From: Synaphobranchus kaupii
Taxonomy: Eukaryota; Chordata; Actinopteri; Anguilliformes; Synaphobranchidae
DNA length: 64,000 nt
Direction: 5' to 3'
Assembly: GCA_029718625.1 (NCBI GenBank)
Contig: CM056376.1
Location: forward strand, 24,837,130 to 24,901,129
Shown here: in pieces, positions 11,284 to 22,739 of the stretch
Numbering within the stretch: the first letter of the stretch is position 1
Layout: each line of letters opens with the position of its first letter
Made by a program: the position numbers and the translations under genes
Notes under the pieces: model-generated
The model's database searches: none
What the model was told of the DNA's origin: nothing
What the model saw: only the letters and a program-made list of their open reading frames with translations

Positions 11284-11620
11284 GGTGTCAAGTCAAACTT
11301 TATTTATAAAGCACATTTAAAAACGACTGTGGCCGAACCAAAGTGATGTACAAGTGGTCAGATAAATAAAATAATCAAATACATTACACAAATGAAATAC
11401 AAGCAGACAAAGAATAAAACCAACAGTACAAAACAAAACACACAATTGCCAGGGTGTCATGCTCCACTTGAGTTGAAGGCAAGGGAGAAAAAGTGGGTCT
11501 TCAAGGAAGATTTAAAAATCCCTAGGGTCTGGGCAGATCTAATATAGAGAGGCAAGCTATTCCAGAGCCTAGGGGCAGCCGCCGCAAAGGCTCGGTCACG
11601 GTCTTTAGCCTAGTTTTGGG
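11284..11620 (-). pseudogene. LINE ORF2 C-terminus and 3' tail (non-LTR retrotransposon)
   Basis: On the minus strand a frame ending at a TGA at 11459-11457 reads RDRAFAAAAPRLWNSLP followed by IRSAQTLGIFKSSLKTHFF. This matches the last residues of many fish LINE ORF2 proteins (gDRaFxxxAPxLWNsLP...FKxxLKTxLF), C-terminal to the reverse transcriptase. Downstream is an AT-rich 3' untranslated end finishing in AATAAAGTTTGACTTGACACC-like sequence at the low-coordinate side. It is 5'-truncated, as usual for LINE copies. A CR1/L2-related clade is likely but not proven. Confidence 0.7.
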
Positions 11621-11699
11621 CACATCCAGCAGCAACGGTGTGGGGTTCACACGGCATATCTGAGTCTTGCTCAGGTCCAGTGCACTGAGCAGTGTGTAC

Positions 11700-12260
11700 A
11701 AATGAAAACACACACGTCAGCTTATTGCCTCCCCACTCTTGCGAGCATTAGCAGTGGGATTGAATGTTAAGTGCACCAGGTTCTCTTAGGCGAGCCCTGC
11801 CGCCGTGCTCGGGGGTTTTGCTGACGCGTTATACGGAAAGCCCCAGTGCCGTTGTTACACTTCGCCGTGTATTTCCGTCGCTTTATCGCGCTTTCACGGA
11901 ATGTCGAACATCCTGTTCCCCCATCTCTTAGGTCAGCCCAGAGCTACCCCAGGGAGGTGGTGAATCTGATAACCTTTATCGCCGCTGAGCTCGGGGCCTT
12001 GTGATCACGTGGGATCTCTAACCAGATTCAGGCTCTAAATACAGGCCGGGCTAAAATGGCTGGCGCTGTGTTCAGGAGAGAAGAGGGAGGAATTTTTTCC
12101 CCCACGATTACATAAAAATTAATCTCTGTTAAAAGGAAAAATAAGGAATCCCGGGGCAGTGGATTATACTTTCTGTTTAATCTTGGTCCCATGTGGGGTC
12201 CTGGAAGTTTGAGGGAGCCTTTGGGTCCCTGTGGTATATATTTCCTGTGCATTTGTTCAA
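11700..12260. other. Candidate conserved non-coding islands, CpG-containing
   Basis: The sequence is repeat-free, with CpG-rich patches around 11790-11890 (GCCGCCGTGCTCGG, TTTCCGTCGCTTTATCGCG) and a TGATAACCTTTATCGCC block near 11967. No coding frame or transposon end is seen. The call is based on texture only. Confidence 0.25.
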
Positions 12261-12604
12261 ATGAACCTGTGCTATTATTTTTTTTAAGTTGTATTTTTTT
12301 TGGGTTTATTTTGTCCCCCTAAGGACTTTCTGACATTGAACTATACACTAAGGTTTGGGGGAACAGATGAAAATGATCACTGTAGCAATAGTGGACAGTT
12401 CCCAATTCAGGCGGTGAGGTATAAGAACAGCAAAGAGAGACAACAACAGCAGCGCATTCATTCTACTGACACAAGTGAAAATCAGTGCGTCTGTGGTGTT
12501 TACCTCTGAAGAAGATTACCGAGCTACGAAGGTAATCATACTCTATTACTGCCTCTGCAGACAGGGTTTGCTAACATACACTGTCAGCCCACAGGTTTGC
12601 GTTG

Positions 12605-12715
12605 CCATCTGTACATCCATCCATCCATTATCTAACCCGGTTATACCTGGCCAGGGTCGCGGGGGGGCTGGAGCCGATCCCAGCATGCATTGGGCGAGAG
12701 GCAGGAACAGTCCCA
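12605..12715 (-). mobile_element. Rex3/RTE-like LINE 3' end fragment
   Basis: CATCCATCCATCCATTATC followed by CCCGGTTATACCTGGCCAGG and AGCCGATCCCAGCATGCATT is the familiar fish repeat that, read on the minus strand, ends in (GATG)n, the hallmark tail of Rex3 retrotransposons. Only the tail is present, with no coding part. Confidence 0.6.
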
Positions 12716-13119
12716 TCCATACAAAGGTTGAAGTGTCTTGTGTCCATAGGGCAGGTGGCATTATGTTCTCAGCTGCAGACTAGGATAAGGCCGGTGTAAT
12801 TTCATATGCTTCTTATAATCAATATATCCTATGAAAAAAACTAAACCTACACAATGAACTAACAAGTAATGTCCATCTAGCCAATGCCTGATATAGCCAA
12901 TAGTCCAAAAAACTATTAAAGCAGGTCAAAGAGACATACTGTTGCTTTGGTCAGCATAATTCAACATTACGATAGATAAACCTGGCCTCTGTACTTTTTA
13001 CTTAATCAACTTTATGAAGTGACAGCGATTGCTTTGTCGATAAGTGCCTATTCGCTACCGCATCGAATGTATACAAATGCACGACACCGAAATGCTGAAA
13101 ATAGTCCCCATCGAAATTA

Positions 13120-13368
13120 ATAATTTGCTGTTTTGTTTTTTTTGTTGTTTGTTTTTTTCTGTTTTGGTCTTTTTTTCAGGATGTGTTGACAATAAGAACA
13201 ATATAAAATTGTGCCAGCCTTTAATGTAGATCTTTTCAAGGACTCTGTTTGTGTCTCGAATTACAGAAACTCACACTCCAAAACCAATTACTTTCAGTCT
13301 GCTCAAGGGAAATCAAATCTTCCTTTACCCTGTATTTATTTATTTATTTACTTGTATTTATTTTTATC

Positions 13369-13400
<32 letters not shown>

Positions 13401-13470
13401 ATTTATTATTGTTATTTTGTTTATTTGTTTTGGAAGTGACCCTTTTGGTTGATGGGGGGGGGGGGGGGGG
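13120..13470 (+). repeat. T-rich, (TTTA)n and poly-G low-complexity block
   Basis: A T-rich tract at 13130-13182 is followed by a (TTTA)n microsatellite at about 13333-13412 and a run of 17 G at 13454-13470. Frames rich in Leu/Phe/Tyr here are repeat artefacts. Confidence 0.85.
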
Positions 13471-13839
13471 TCTTGACTGAGCCCTTTACCGAAAACACAA
13501 GCATGTTTGCTAGAACATTTTACCCAACCGCTTCCGGGTCCCAACTTCCTTCACTGGCTGTCCATTACAATCAGATGGAAGTGTGGACAATCTGTAGTCT
13601 CTCACGCAACAAATTCATCATCTGTTTGTGTGTGAGATATAGTGGTGCAGCAGCCAGCCTACTGGTGATTAGTCCTGGTCATTTGTAGCAGGGCTACATG
13701 CAACAGCAGGTGCATGTGCACGACTGGCACTTGCCTGCATGTGTGCCCATCTGGACGCACAAAAATGACCCCCGCTCTTCTTCGTCCTCTTCCATCTGCT
13801 TCTTGGCAAAGGCCTAAAAATTTTTCTGGCATCTCTCCG

Positions 13840-14380
13840 GACATTTGCCAGCGCGTAATATATCTTGCGTGAGTTGAAAGCGCCTTGTGAGCTCAGACCA
13901 GCCTTTTTGAAAACGCCCCACCATCAGCCGTTTGGCCCGTGTAAGTGGCCCGTGTAAACACTCATTGTATGTTTTTATGGTGGTTCTGAAGTGGCATTGC
14001 GCTTTTAGGCAGTCGCGTTGGGGCCGGCTCGCATTGTTTTCCTTTCGTTCGATTCTCCCGGCCCGCCTTATTCCTCCGGCGCCGGCCGGGAACGGCTTCC
14101 CTCTCCGTTGGTCACAGAATGTTCAGGAAATTCAATAAAACGGCTCTCCCCGATCTCCGAGGTGGCTGGTGGAAGACGATAAGAAGGACACACTGCACCT
14201 CGGATGTCCTCCGAGAGAGAGGGATCGGCTATAAGCTCCTCCGTCGCTCTCGAACCTGGGCCCGGAGTCCCTGAGGTGATTATCTTTGGAATTAAATACC
14301 CTGGATAATTGTAACCGGCAGTGTTCTGAGCATAGGGTGGTGATGGCATCAAAGACTCTGGCTGGGCCAGTTCCCTTTTG
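13840..14380. other. Candidate conserved non-coding islands
   Basis: A GC-balanced, repeat-free block includes CGGCGCCGGCCGGG near 14080 and TGAGGTGATTATCTTTGGAATTAA near 14271 (first part only quoted as motif). It resembles vertebrate non-coding conserved DNA and has no convincing frame. The call is inference from texture. Confidence 0.25.
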
Positions 14381-14399
14381 TGTCGGGCATGTTAAGGAT

Positions 14400-16100
14400 G
14401 AGGCTTAGTGCAATTAAAGCAGCGTCATAGCCCATTACTGCTCTGGTCAGAGACTAATGAACAATGCGGTCAGGGGAAGGGGAATATTCTTGCTCAGGGT
14501 TTTGCCATACACTGAGACCTGAGTGTTATTTATAGCCATGACACTGCAGAAAAGCCTGCACCAGTGTGAACCGTACAGCATGAGAGGCTTGTTTTCAAGA
14601 GACGTCGTCCTTTTTATGGTGGTGGCGTGTGTATGCATGTGCATGGGGATAGGGGCTGTGGGAGGCAGTAGGAAGGGCATCAGTCTTGACGTTTCTTCTC
14701 AATGCTTTATCTTGGCATATGTGATGTAGTAAGTTAAGTAATGGCATATTGCATACTTATAGCAAGCTGAGCCAAAGACAATAAAGATAGGACTTCCGTG
14801 AAGCAAGGTCTAAAAACCTGGAAGTCCACATAGCACTTTGCAGTCGCTTCCGAGTGTCAAAAAATCCCTTCTGTCCTGGTTGTTCTCCGAAGCTTTAGTT
14901 GTGTTTGTAATTGACAAAGCCTTCACAGCTCTGTAAGGGAACTCATCTCATAGTGAATTAATGGGGACCCGGGGGCGGGGGGGTGTGATTTATGTCGTTT
15001 CAATATGACACTGGAAAAGCCGTTGGCACACGCTTCACTGGATTGGACAGGAGATGAGCTGATTGGCTGGCACACAATGCCAATGCCCCCTCAATGGCCT
15101 CTATCTGTTGTGTTCGATGGCATGCTCTGGGAGACGTCACATGTGTTTACAGGTAAGACTTTCAGGTGTTCGCCGCTCAATCGATGAAACATGACAGAAC
15201 CACATGCTAGAATTACAGCAGCTGCTGTTTCTAGAATAGAATATTTTTCCTTTCCTTTATTTTTCCAAGGGGGAACTTCAGGTGAAATAGCTGGAACTTA
15301 AATAAACAATTTACCTGAATGACATTAAAAGATTAAATTACAGAAATTTCAGTTAGAGATTCCTAAATTAAATTATTATTATTACAAAGTAGAAATTAAG
15401 CATTCTAGAATTAAGGAAATTCTATTAAGAACTTCCATACCTAAACTACATAGAACTAAAACACTAAGCACTAAAATACAGTTTGGACTACGCTAAATCA
15501 GAAAATTAAATGAAACATAAAAATTATGGCTATATACTTATATACGTATTTATGGCTGAATAATGAATGCTACAGTTGAACCATGGAAAGTGGTGGGGGG
15601 TGTCGTTCAGAGGAGTGATTGATTTACGTGGGGAGGGGAGGGGGGTGAGGCTGACACTGCGCTACTGCTGGGGTCACGTTCCATTTTGCAGAAGCGCACT
15701 CAGGTGACAGCCTCTGATTGGGTGTTATTGTTCCTCAAGACGATTTCTCGTGAGTGGACGCTGCGGCGGTTTTGCCATTAATTTCTTCTTCCATGTCTCC
15801 AGCAGCTTTTACCAGCGTACAACTGCTTGCCAGTGCATTAATGCTTGGGAAACCAGTGCTGAGCTAGCAGCACGTACTCCCTGTCCAGCCTCTGTCCTTG
15901 ACTCCAAGAGTACATGCCTTCCATTACTTTATTATGCAGTGCATTTGTGAAATTAAGGTGAAGCCACTGGGACATGCTGTCAGAAAAGAGTCTCAAGGTG
16001 GAACATCAGAGGCAGAGCACAATCAAATAACCAGCTGGAGCTTTTCAAATTTTAAATATGGGGAATCAGAGAGCCGAGGTTATACAGTGCCGAGCCTTAC
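14400..16100. other. Non-coding unique DNA
   Basis: No gene or named repeat seen. Contains a G-rich patch (GGGGACCCGGGGGCGGGG near 14962), an AT-rich stretch 15240-15570 and GGGGAGGGGAGGGGGG near 15630. Confidence 0.35.
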
Positions 16101-16102
16101 TG

Positions 16103-16393
16103 ACCATAGATATGTCATATCATGTAATGTAATAGTAATTTGGAATTCTGAAATGGAACAATTTGGCAGCCATCTTGCCTGGGTACAGTTCCTAGCCAGC
16201 TATAATAGGAAACTATGGCAAAAGTGTTGTGTACTTTCTAACCCACTGTGATGTCATAATCAGTCTCAGAAGCCAGATATCTGATGATTGGCTCATAGAC
16301 ATAGAACCATGGTTACTAGCCACCATCTTACCAGGGTATGGTCTCAAAAATTGTGGCACTAAACTATGACGTATGTCACATCTATGGTTCTAT
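16103..16393. mobile_element. Possible MITE with ACCATAGAT-type inverted ends
   Basis: ACCATAGATATGTCATATCAT at the left (20-base core from 16103) and the complement of ATGACGTATGTCACATCTAT at the right form imperfect inverted repeats. A second ATAGAACCATGG copy and two related blocks, AGCCATCTTGCCTGGGTA and AGCCACCATCTTACCAGGGT, lie inside. No target duplication was confirmed, and boundaries are approximate. Confidence 0.35.
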
Positions 16394-16409
16394 ATCTACA
16401 GTATGTGTG

Positions 16410-16745
16410 AAACGACCTTCCCATCTCAGTCAGGATACCAGAGTCCCTCCTTACCTTCCAGCGTAACCTGAAGACCCAGGAAATACCTCTCCTCCCCTTC
16501 TCCACCCTGATACCCGTTGCCCTCTTCCACATCTTCTCCTATAAAAAACCTCTCTACCTTCCCTCCCACATGTTAATTATTGTGACAAAGGATTACCTAT
16601 TGTGGGTGTGTGTTATGGCCCGACCATTGCACTCTCATTAAATGCTACTTGGAATGTTGATGATTTATGAATCTAGGACTTGTGCGCTAATTGTAATTAG
16701 CGCTAGATAAGAGCGTCAGCTAAATGCCTAAAATGTAAATAAAAA
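16410..16745 (+). pseudogene. L2-like LINE: end of ORF2 plus 3' untranslated tail
   Basis: One frame reads IPESLLTFQRNLKTQ, the usual last helix of L2/CR1-type ORF2 proteins (SLxTFKRxLKTHLF). After about 200 bp the fish-typical LINE tail GATAAGAGCGTCAGCTAAAT appears near 16705, followed by an AATGTAAATAAA end. A small hairpin CGCTAATTGTAATTAGCG sits just before the tail. The same tail lies in opposite orientation at 36066-36260. The copy is strongly 5'-truncated. Confidence 0.65.
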
Positions 16746-16749
16746 ATGA

Positions 16750-18330
16750 AACCTAAAGCGTTCCTTTGTCTGGACTTTAAAATGACCAACTGACCATTTA
16801 CTCAACTCATTCCAGAAACCTCACACTGATTTCAATACACAGTTACTGTATATGTATGTGTATTAATAATAACTGTAGCCTACATGAAATGGCTGATCAT
16901 TTTCGAGGGCGTAATCCCTGGTCTCATTTAGCATGCCAGTGAGAAATTACATTGTCTGTCCACATACCGACACACTGTTTACATATCTTAATGGTTTCAG
17001 CATCTTTAGTGTCTCTAAAGATTTCCTGGAAAACTACACTTTTAATCCTACCTGTTGCCATGGCATTACAGAGCACACCCCCATGTCAACACCTTCATAC
17101 TGTGACAGTGCAGGGAATTATATTTAGGGTATATATTGGGTCATAAATCATCACACATTCGAGTCCATTTAGCAAAGATTACATCTGGCATACATGTTTG
17201 GAGTCATCTTTAGTCATTTTCCATTACAGATTTGAAGCAGTGACATTCACAACAGGGAAGATTAGAATTTCCTCTCGCTTAATTGTCTGTTCAGAACGCT
17301 TCGTTATTCCTTAAACATAACAAGCACTCTGCCTCTGAGTCACGCATGTAATTAATGATAATAATTTTAATAGATGTACTCCACATGTATAAATAATGTC
17401 TGGGGATAGGAACATCTATTCAAAGTCAAATGCATTAGCTGCATGCTGGCAGAGAAGATGTATGTGTGGTGTGGGAGTGGAGGTTGCATTTGGTTACACG
17501 CTCCACTTATATGGATTTTCACTTTATATAGAACTAGTCAAACATGGCAAACCCTATCCCTTTTTAAAAAAAAACATAGATCTGAAGTTATTAATTCTTG
17601 TCATAAATCATAGGGCAAATTTAATTATAGGACAGGTTTACTCAAGATAAGGCATTGCACTTAAACATGGGATATCTCTGTGGTGCACATCGATTAGTGT
17701 TTGAATTGTATACCTCAAATAATGAAACGCAGTTTGAGTAATTATCGTAGTTGTAGTAATTATACATAATTATAGTAATTATAGTACAATGTTTTACAAT
17801 GTTATTAATGGCTAAAAGAGTGGACAGGTAAATGAAAGATTACCTCAAAATATTCATTAAGCTAATTTCCATCTAATGAGTTTAGTGCCAGGGATAATTT
17901 TTTCTGTTTTTTCCAAATATTCGCTGAAATGTTCTATTCCTGCATGTCTTGTGTTCAATCTGGTAAATGTCAGTTGATTGTAAATTGTGGAAATAAACAT
18001 AAATATGATTGATTGCTCTTTATTATATTTATTTATTATATTAAAACTATGATTTGTGATGATGTCTTTTTGTGTCAATTTTTATTTTTTACTTTATTTC
18101 ACTTATATTTGTCCTGATAATCCCACTGAGATATACAATTTCTTGTACGAGGGAGCCCTGGCCATAATACATATGAATTCACTGATTGATCTCATTAAGA
18201 CTAGTGCCAAAAAATGGTATCCACATAAAGGATTTCAATGTGTGTAGTAAAGGCATAAATATCTAGTCCTTTGGTCACCACATATTTAAAAATAATAATA
18301 CATTTAATTTTAAAGGAAATGTACAATTTG
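16750..18330. other. AT-rich non-coding unique DNA
   Basis: No gene, array or transposon ends recognised. Local AATTATAGTAATTATAG motifs near 17740-17790 are simple AT repeats. Confidence 0.35.
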
Positions 18331-18339
18331 AATTGCTTT

Positions 18340-18640
18340 AATCAGCGGCAGTTGTTATATCATGGAAACAGAAGCACGTTGGTAATTAGCGCGGTATTTA
18401 CAGCGTATGCTTTCCCCCATAGACTTTGGTTATTTCAGTTCCTTCCCAATGGCTCTGTCTAAGCGTAAAGCCATTGCTCTGCTGAAAGTTTAATAAGACT
18501 GGAATATGAGAGGGTCCGTACACGTTGTAGAAATGTATTTTTGCCAGGCTGTCACAATCAGTCATAACCATTGCAGCCAAGACGTATTCGGGTAGTTATT
18601 GTATTTAGCAATTTGCACCCACAGTCTCGAGTCACGGACT
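18340..18640. other. Candidate conserved non-coding element
   Basis: Repeat-free island with TTTAATCAGCGG, TTGGTAATTAGCGCGG and CATAACCATTGCAG motifs directly before an AT-rich stretch and a transposon nest. It looks like a developmental enhancer, but this is not shown by any coding or repeat signal. Confidence 0.25.
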
Positions 18641-18921
18641 CTCCTTCGTTTATGGCTAATTGGAAAAAGACAGCAGCCAGATTTAAAAGTGCAGCGATGA
18701 AGCAGAATTGGAAAGCTGTCTGTACATAATAACTGTTAACAATGCTCAGGATTTAAATCGGACATTTAGAACACTACAGTTGATTGTATTCATAATGCCA
18801 ATGTGCTATTGTACAATGAGTCTATATTTTTCTTGTTGTTTCAAGAAGACTATGAAAATATTATAATATAATATTTTTTTTATGTAGTACTGCAAAATAC
18901 CAACAAAAAAAAAGTCGCACA

Positions 18922-19057
18922 CTAATATTCCGTTGGACCGCCTTTAGCTTTGATTACGGCGTGCATTCGTCGTGGCATTGTTTCGACAACCTTATGCAAC
19001 GTCACAACATTTATTTCCGTCCAGAGTTGCATTAATTTTTGGCCAAGATCTTGTAGC
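18922..19057 (-). pseudogene. Tc1-like transposase, C-terminal end
   Basis: The minus-strand frame QDLGQKLMQLWTEI, then MPRRMHAVIKAKGG, ends at a TAG at 18924-18922 close to the left terminus. In Tc1 transposases this is the C-terminal helix region (usually '...MPRRxxxVIxAKGGxTxY'). It follows on from the block in 21339-21660 across the 2.3-kb insertion. Confidence 0.75.
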
Positions 19058-19100
19058 CTATTGACCAAGGCCGCGTTAAACCAATGGGCAACATGGGCTG

Positions 19101-19787
19101 TAGTGATGGGCAAAACAGTTCACTTCAGTGACTCGAATCACTAGAATCAGTTCATTAAAAAGATTCGTTCAAAAGATTCGTTCACCGAATCGTTCAGTGC
19201 TTGGGCGGAGCTCCGACTGCGTACTGCGTAGTCCGACTCACTCAGTGAACTGAAACGGCCGAACGGTTCATGCGGAAGTGCTGTCGCTTTGACAAACTCG
19301 CCAAACTCCGTTTACAAATCTTGATATTTTAAAAGTTTCCTCGTTGAATATCAATATTGGAGGTGAACGCTGGTTTTCAATGACTTTTAAGTCTTAACTT
19401 GCTGGGCCTGATTCTGGCAGTTTGAGCCGCTGATTATCACTCAGGATCACGTCACGTTAACTCACTGTGTCTAGTAGCCTTCAGTGAACGAATCACGACA
19501 CGTTCGCTCGCAGAAGTCCACTCTGCACGCTCGCTGCCTCGCTCGGCGCCCGCCCGCCCGCCCGTGAATGATTCGTTCAGCAGAGCAGAACTGGTTCGCA
19601 GGGGACGAATCACGTTCACTCGCGGCAGTCCCTCCCCCTCCCTGCACGCTCGCTGCTGATCAGATCCGTTCGAGAGCTCAACTGAACTGAGAAATGAACG
19701 GATCTTTTCAGTAAGTGATTCAGTTCAGTTCGTTCACCCAAAAGATTTGGTCTTTTGAACGAATCGTTCGCGAACGACACAACACTA
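19101..19787. mobile_element. 687-bp hAT MITE, inner layer, with exact 8-bp target duplication
   Basis: The ends TAGTGATGGGC and TAGTGTTGTG (complement of the right end) are hAT-like. An exact 8-bp duplication, ATGGGCTG, flanks the element at 19093-19100 and 19788-19795. Both arms are built from many GATTCGTTCA / TGAACGAATC motifs, giving a dense set of internal inverted and direct repeats. Middle parts are CpG-rich (GCCCGCCCGCCCGCCC near 19549). No frame codes for a transposase. The perfect duplication suggests that this is the latest insertion in the stack. Confidence 0.9.
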
Positions 19788-20155
19788 ATGGGCTGCTGCC
19801 CAGGGCCTCCCCGACATCAGGGGCCTCGGCTCCACCCCCGCTGTCCTCCTCCATCGTTTCGTAATAAAATTTGTTTTTATCAATCGTAGGATCAGATGTT
19901 AATTACAATACAACATATGCATGTTTGTGTAGTAGCCTATATGTACAGGCTATTAATTAAACAAAATAAACCAAACCTAGGTTTATCGCAAAATGTATTT
20001 GCATGCCCTCTTACCCACCCCTCTGTCTCGTTCATATACCGATAAACTGCATCTAAAGCAAACGCATATTTTGGCCTTTTATGCAAGCCATAGTTGTGCA
20101 TTACACTATTTAGGCGCGGATCACATTGTATTAAGCTAGCATTAGCTACTCGAAA

Positions 20156-20365
20156 ATGCCATCTTGTAACCGGAGACACGAAAGCGGAGCAAAAAAACGA
20201 AAAATCCGAAAAGAAAAATTGTCAAAAGCTGAAGAAGTACGAAACAAAAATCCAAAATTAACATCTTACTTTAAAGCAAGGGAAGAGCCAGGCACAATTA
20301 AAGATGAGGTAGCGAACCAAAGTACTAACATTACGTCGGGGAGTGAAATCGACGTTGAAAACTAG
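20156..20365 (+). pseudogene. hAT transposase N-terminal fragment (69 codons)
   Basis: The frame starts MPSCNRR, has a very basic stretch (KKRKIRKEKLSK), then NPKLTSYFKA, then an acidic Ser/Thr-rich tail. 'KLxSYF' after a Lys/Arg-rich start is the usual opening of ZMYM1-like hAT transposases, before their zinc finger. The frame closes at TAG 20363-20365 and no downstream zinc finger or catalytic domain follows, so it is a remnant of the parent element. It could still be translated as a small basic peptide, but nothing shows that. Confidence 0.5.
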
Positions 20366-21338
20366 GAAAAAGATGTTCTAACCTAACGGTAAGCCCAATG
20401 GTCTGAGAGGAGCGCCGACTTCTACATGATGTTAATGTGAATAATTGCTACATTTTCTAATTGATACAGTGAGTGTGAATGGATAATAATTGTCATAGCT
20501 GTGTTGATACTTCTGTGATATGTGGTAGGCTATATTAGTGTAAGGCAGCATCCAAGAGCCGACTGTTGGCTGTGATAGAGGCTAATATTTGCTAGCAGTG
20601 CCGACTGCTAAATCTCAGTTTGACTTTGTAAATCTCATGGTCAGAACCCGTTACTATTCGGCAGTTAGTTAATGTGTCGCCTCTCTGAGGGCGCGGAAAA
20701 ACCCAATCTTACTGGTGCTGAAAATGCGTGATTGCGTGGCCCCAAACTTCATCGCCATAGTAACGTGTTGTCACTTGCTGTAAATATATCCAACAGGCAG
20801 TGAGACACTTGTAAAGAGTGCTTGAAATACATTACTAGTCAATGCTGTTGCAAGAACTGTTGTCCAGTCATAACCACAAGCCTTCTACATGTTAATGGAT
20901 TATGAGGAGAAAAAAAGCCTGGAGTAACAGAACAGAGTAGCAGTGGTTAGTGAGAGATATTTTGCTTGCTAGCGGTCATAGTTAGCTAGCTAGCTTACTG
21001 GCTACTGTTAGCTACGGGAGCTAGCTCGGTGTTGTAGCTAGGGTACTGTATGTTTTGTTATCTAGTTAGCCCGTTGTTTATTTTATGTCAACAATACATG
21101 CTGTAATGTTTGGGAGACGTAATAAACATGTCAGCTCATTGACTCTTAGTGAGACTAGTTATTCTGACTGCAGTATTTTACACCTCAAAATGTAGGTGGT
21201 GCTTAAGGCTATGATCGCACCACTGACTTTTTCCCAGGTGGTGCTGAAGCGCCAGTAGCACCACCCATTCCAGCGCCTATGCTGAGGGCCTCACATATGT
21301 GTCAGCCCAGGGCCTCCAACCCCCTTAATGCGGGCCTG

Positions 21339-21660
21339 GTATTGACGACGGGAGAGTCAAACCACTCCGTAAACCACTCTTCTCCAGCACATCCCAAAGA
21401 CTTTCAATGGGGTTAAAGTCAGGACTCTGGTGGCCAATTAATGTGTTAAAATGATTCCTCATGCTCCCTGAACCACTCTTTCACAATTTCAGCCCGATGA
21501 ACCTTGGCATTGTCGTCCTGGAATATGCTCATTGATGGGATAACCTGGTCATTCAGTACATTCAGTACATAATGTTGCTGAGCCTAGACCTGACCAATTG
21601 AAGCAACCCCAGATCATAACACTGCCTCCGGAGGCCTGTACAGTGGGCACTCTGCATGAC
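21339..21660 (-). pseudogene. Tc1-like transposase, middle part (broken)
   Basis: On the minus strand, from about 21660 downwards, the frames read GGSVMIWGCF (the conserved Tc1 beta-strand block), then [18 protein letters not shown] (the D(N) block around the second catalytic Asp), then after a frameshift DFNPIESLWDVLEK (block with the third catalytic acidic residue). Loss of the first Asp region and the frameshift make it inactive. The chain stops where the hAT element inserted and continues at 19060-18922. Confidence 0.75.
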
Positions 21661-21698
21661 GGGTGCAACGGCAACTTTTTTTTTGGCCAGGCAGTGTA

Positions 21699-22730
21699 TG
21701 TTAATAACCTCAATCATCAGTTATTCATTCATAAAACACAGATAACTCATAAGAAATTAACGGGGACCAACTAAAAAAGATTAAACAAAAATAAATTGTC
21801 AAGGTTAAAAAATAAAGGCTGAGTTGAAAGAAGTGATTTATTAAATTAATACCAAGGCTCGGCATATACTAAGCATATCATTCTTTCCACATGTATAATT
21901 TATGCAGATTTTGGATATTGATTAAGGTTAATTACTAAATCTATAATTCATGGCCTTTTTTTGACGCTGTGGAGCTGGCCATTGAAAATAATCACTGAAA
22001 TAGAACAGAATGATGTCTGGACCTTGGCAACATGTCATGATTTGTGGTCTCCAGATCCTGGCCAATCGCTGACGGACACTCTTTAGCTGCAACGTCCTGC
22101 CAGTTTATAAATTGCTTGCTGTGTGCATCTCAGCCAGTGAGTTACAGAGCCCTGACATAGTCTAGACTGCAACATACCAAGGACACAGAGCCATTGCTTT
22201 CTTCATAATTGGGGCATATTGATTTCCTCCTGTGTGTGATGTCCTTTATTTTCCTTTGTTTATTTTCGCCAGGCTTATCATCATCAGCTTATATCACCTC
22301 GCCCAGTTGCTACTGGAGATGTAAAAATGTGTTTCTTAGGCAACAGTCAAAGTCAGTCCAGTCTGTTACAGTAAATCATCAATCTGATCGAACAGAGACC
22401 AAAAGGGTCATCAATCCCAACATCCTGCAGTACTTTATATTTAAAATACAACCAGAAGTCAATACATGTCTTCTTCTGGGTGGACAGTAGCACACATTTC
22501 CTCAGAAACCAACTAACCCTTTTCACTCTGAAATGCGCCTGCTAACGTGTGGTGCTTACACAGACATCGCAGGTGTCCAATCATCCACTAATGAGCATGA
22601 GGGAAACTGTCCTTCCCTGCGTGATGCCTAACCTAAGCAACATACCACAAGGCTTTCCACCACAGCCAGGAGCTCTGCATACTTTTGTATTCATACCCAA
22701 CTTTTAATATTTTCATAATCAGCTGAGTTC
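21699..22730. other. Non-coding unique DNA
   Basis: No gene or repeat family recognised. Short open frames are within chance expectation. Confidence 0.35.
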
Positions 22731-22739
22731 ATGTATTCC

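Larger units (their letters stand above)
19066..21338 (+). mobile_element. hAT element (about 1.6 kb without its own insert), middle layer
   Basis: The left end CAAGGCCGCGTTAA and complement of the right end CAGGCCCGCATTAA are imperfect terminal inverted repeats. The 8-bp flanks CTATTGAC (19058-19065) and GTATTGAC (21339-21346) match at 7/8, the size expected for hAT. The subterminal GGGCCTC repeats on both sides are common in this fish group. Inside, one short frame resembles a hAT transposase N-terminus, and the catalytic part is absent, so it is an internally deleted derivative. GCTAGCTA-rich sequence fills 20968-21030. Confidence 0.75.
18890..21696 (-). mobile_element. Tc1-like transposon relic, outer layer of a nest
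   Basis: The right end carries a clean Tc1-type terminus (complement of ACTGCCTGGCCAAAAAAAAA) ending beside TA at 21697-21698. The left end is decayed (CTGCAAAATACCAACAAAAA) beside TA at 18888-18889. Fragments of DDE transposase are read on the minus strand in both flanks of the insertion. Without the hAT insertion the Tc1 part is only about 530 bp, because the N-terminal half, including the DNA-binding domain and first catalytic Asp, is missing at the right side. It is therefore an internally deleted, non-autonomous copy. Confidence 0.8.
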
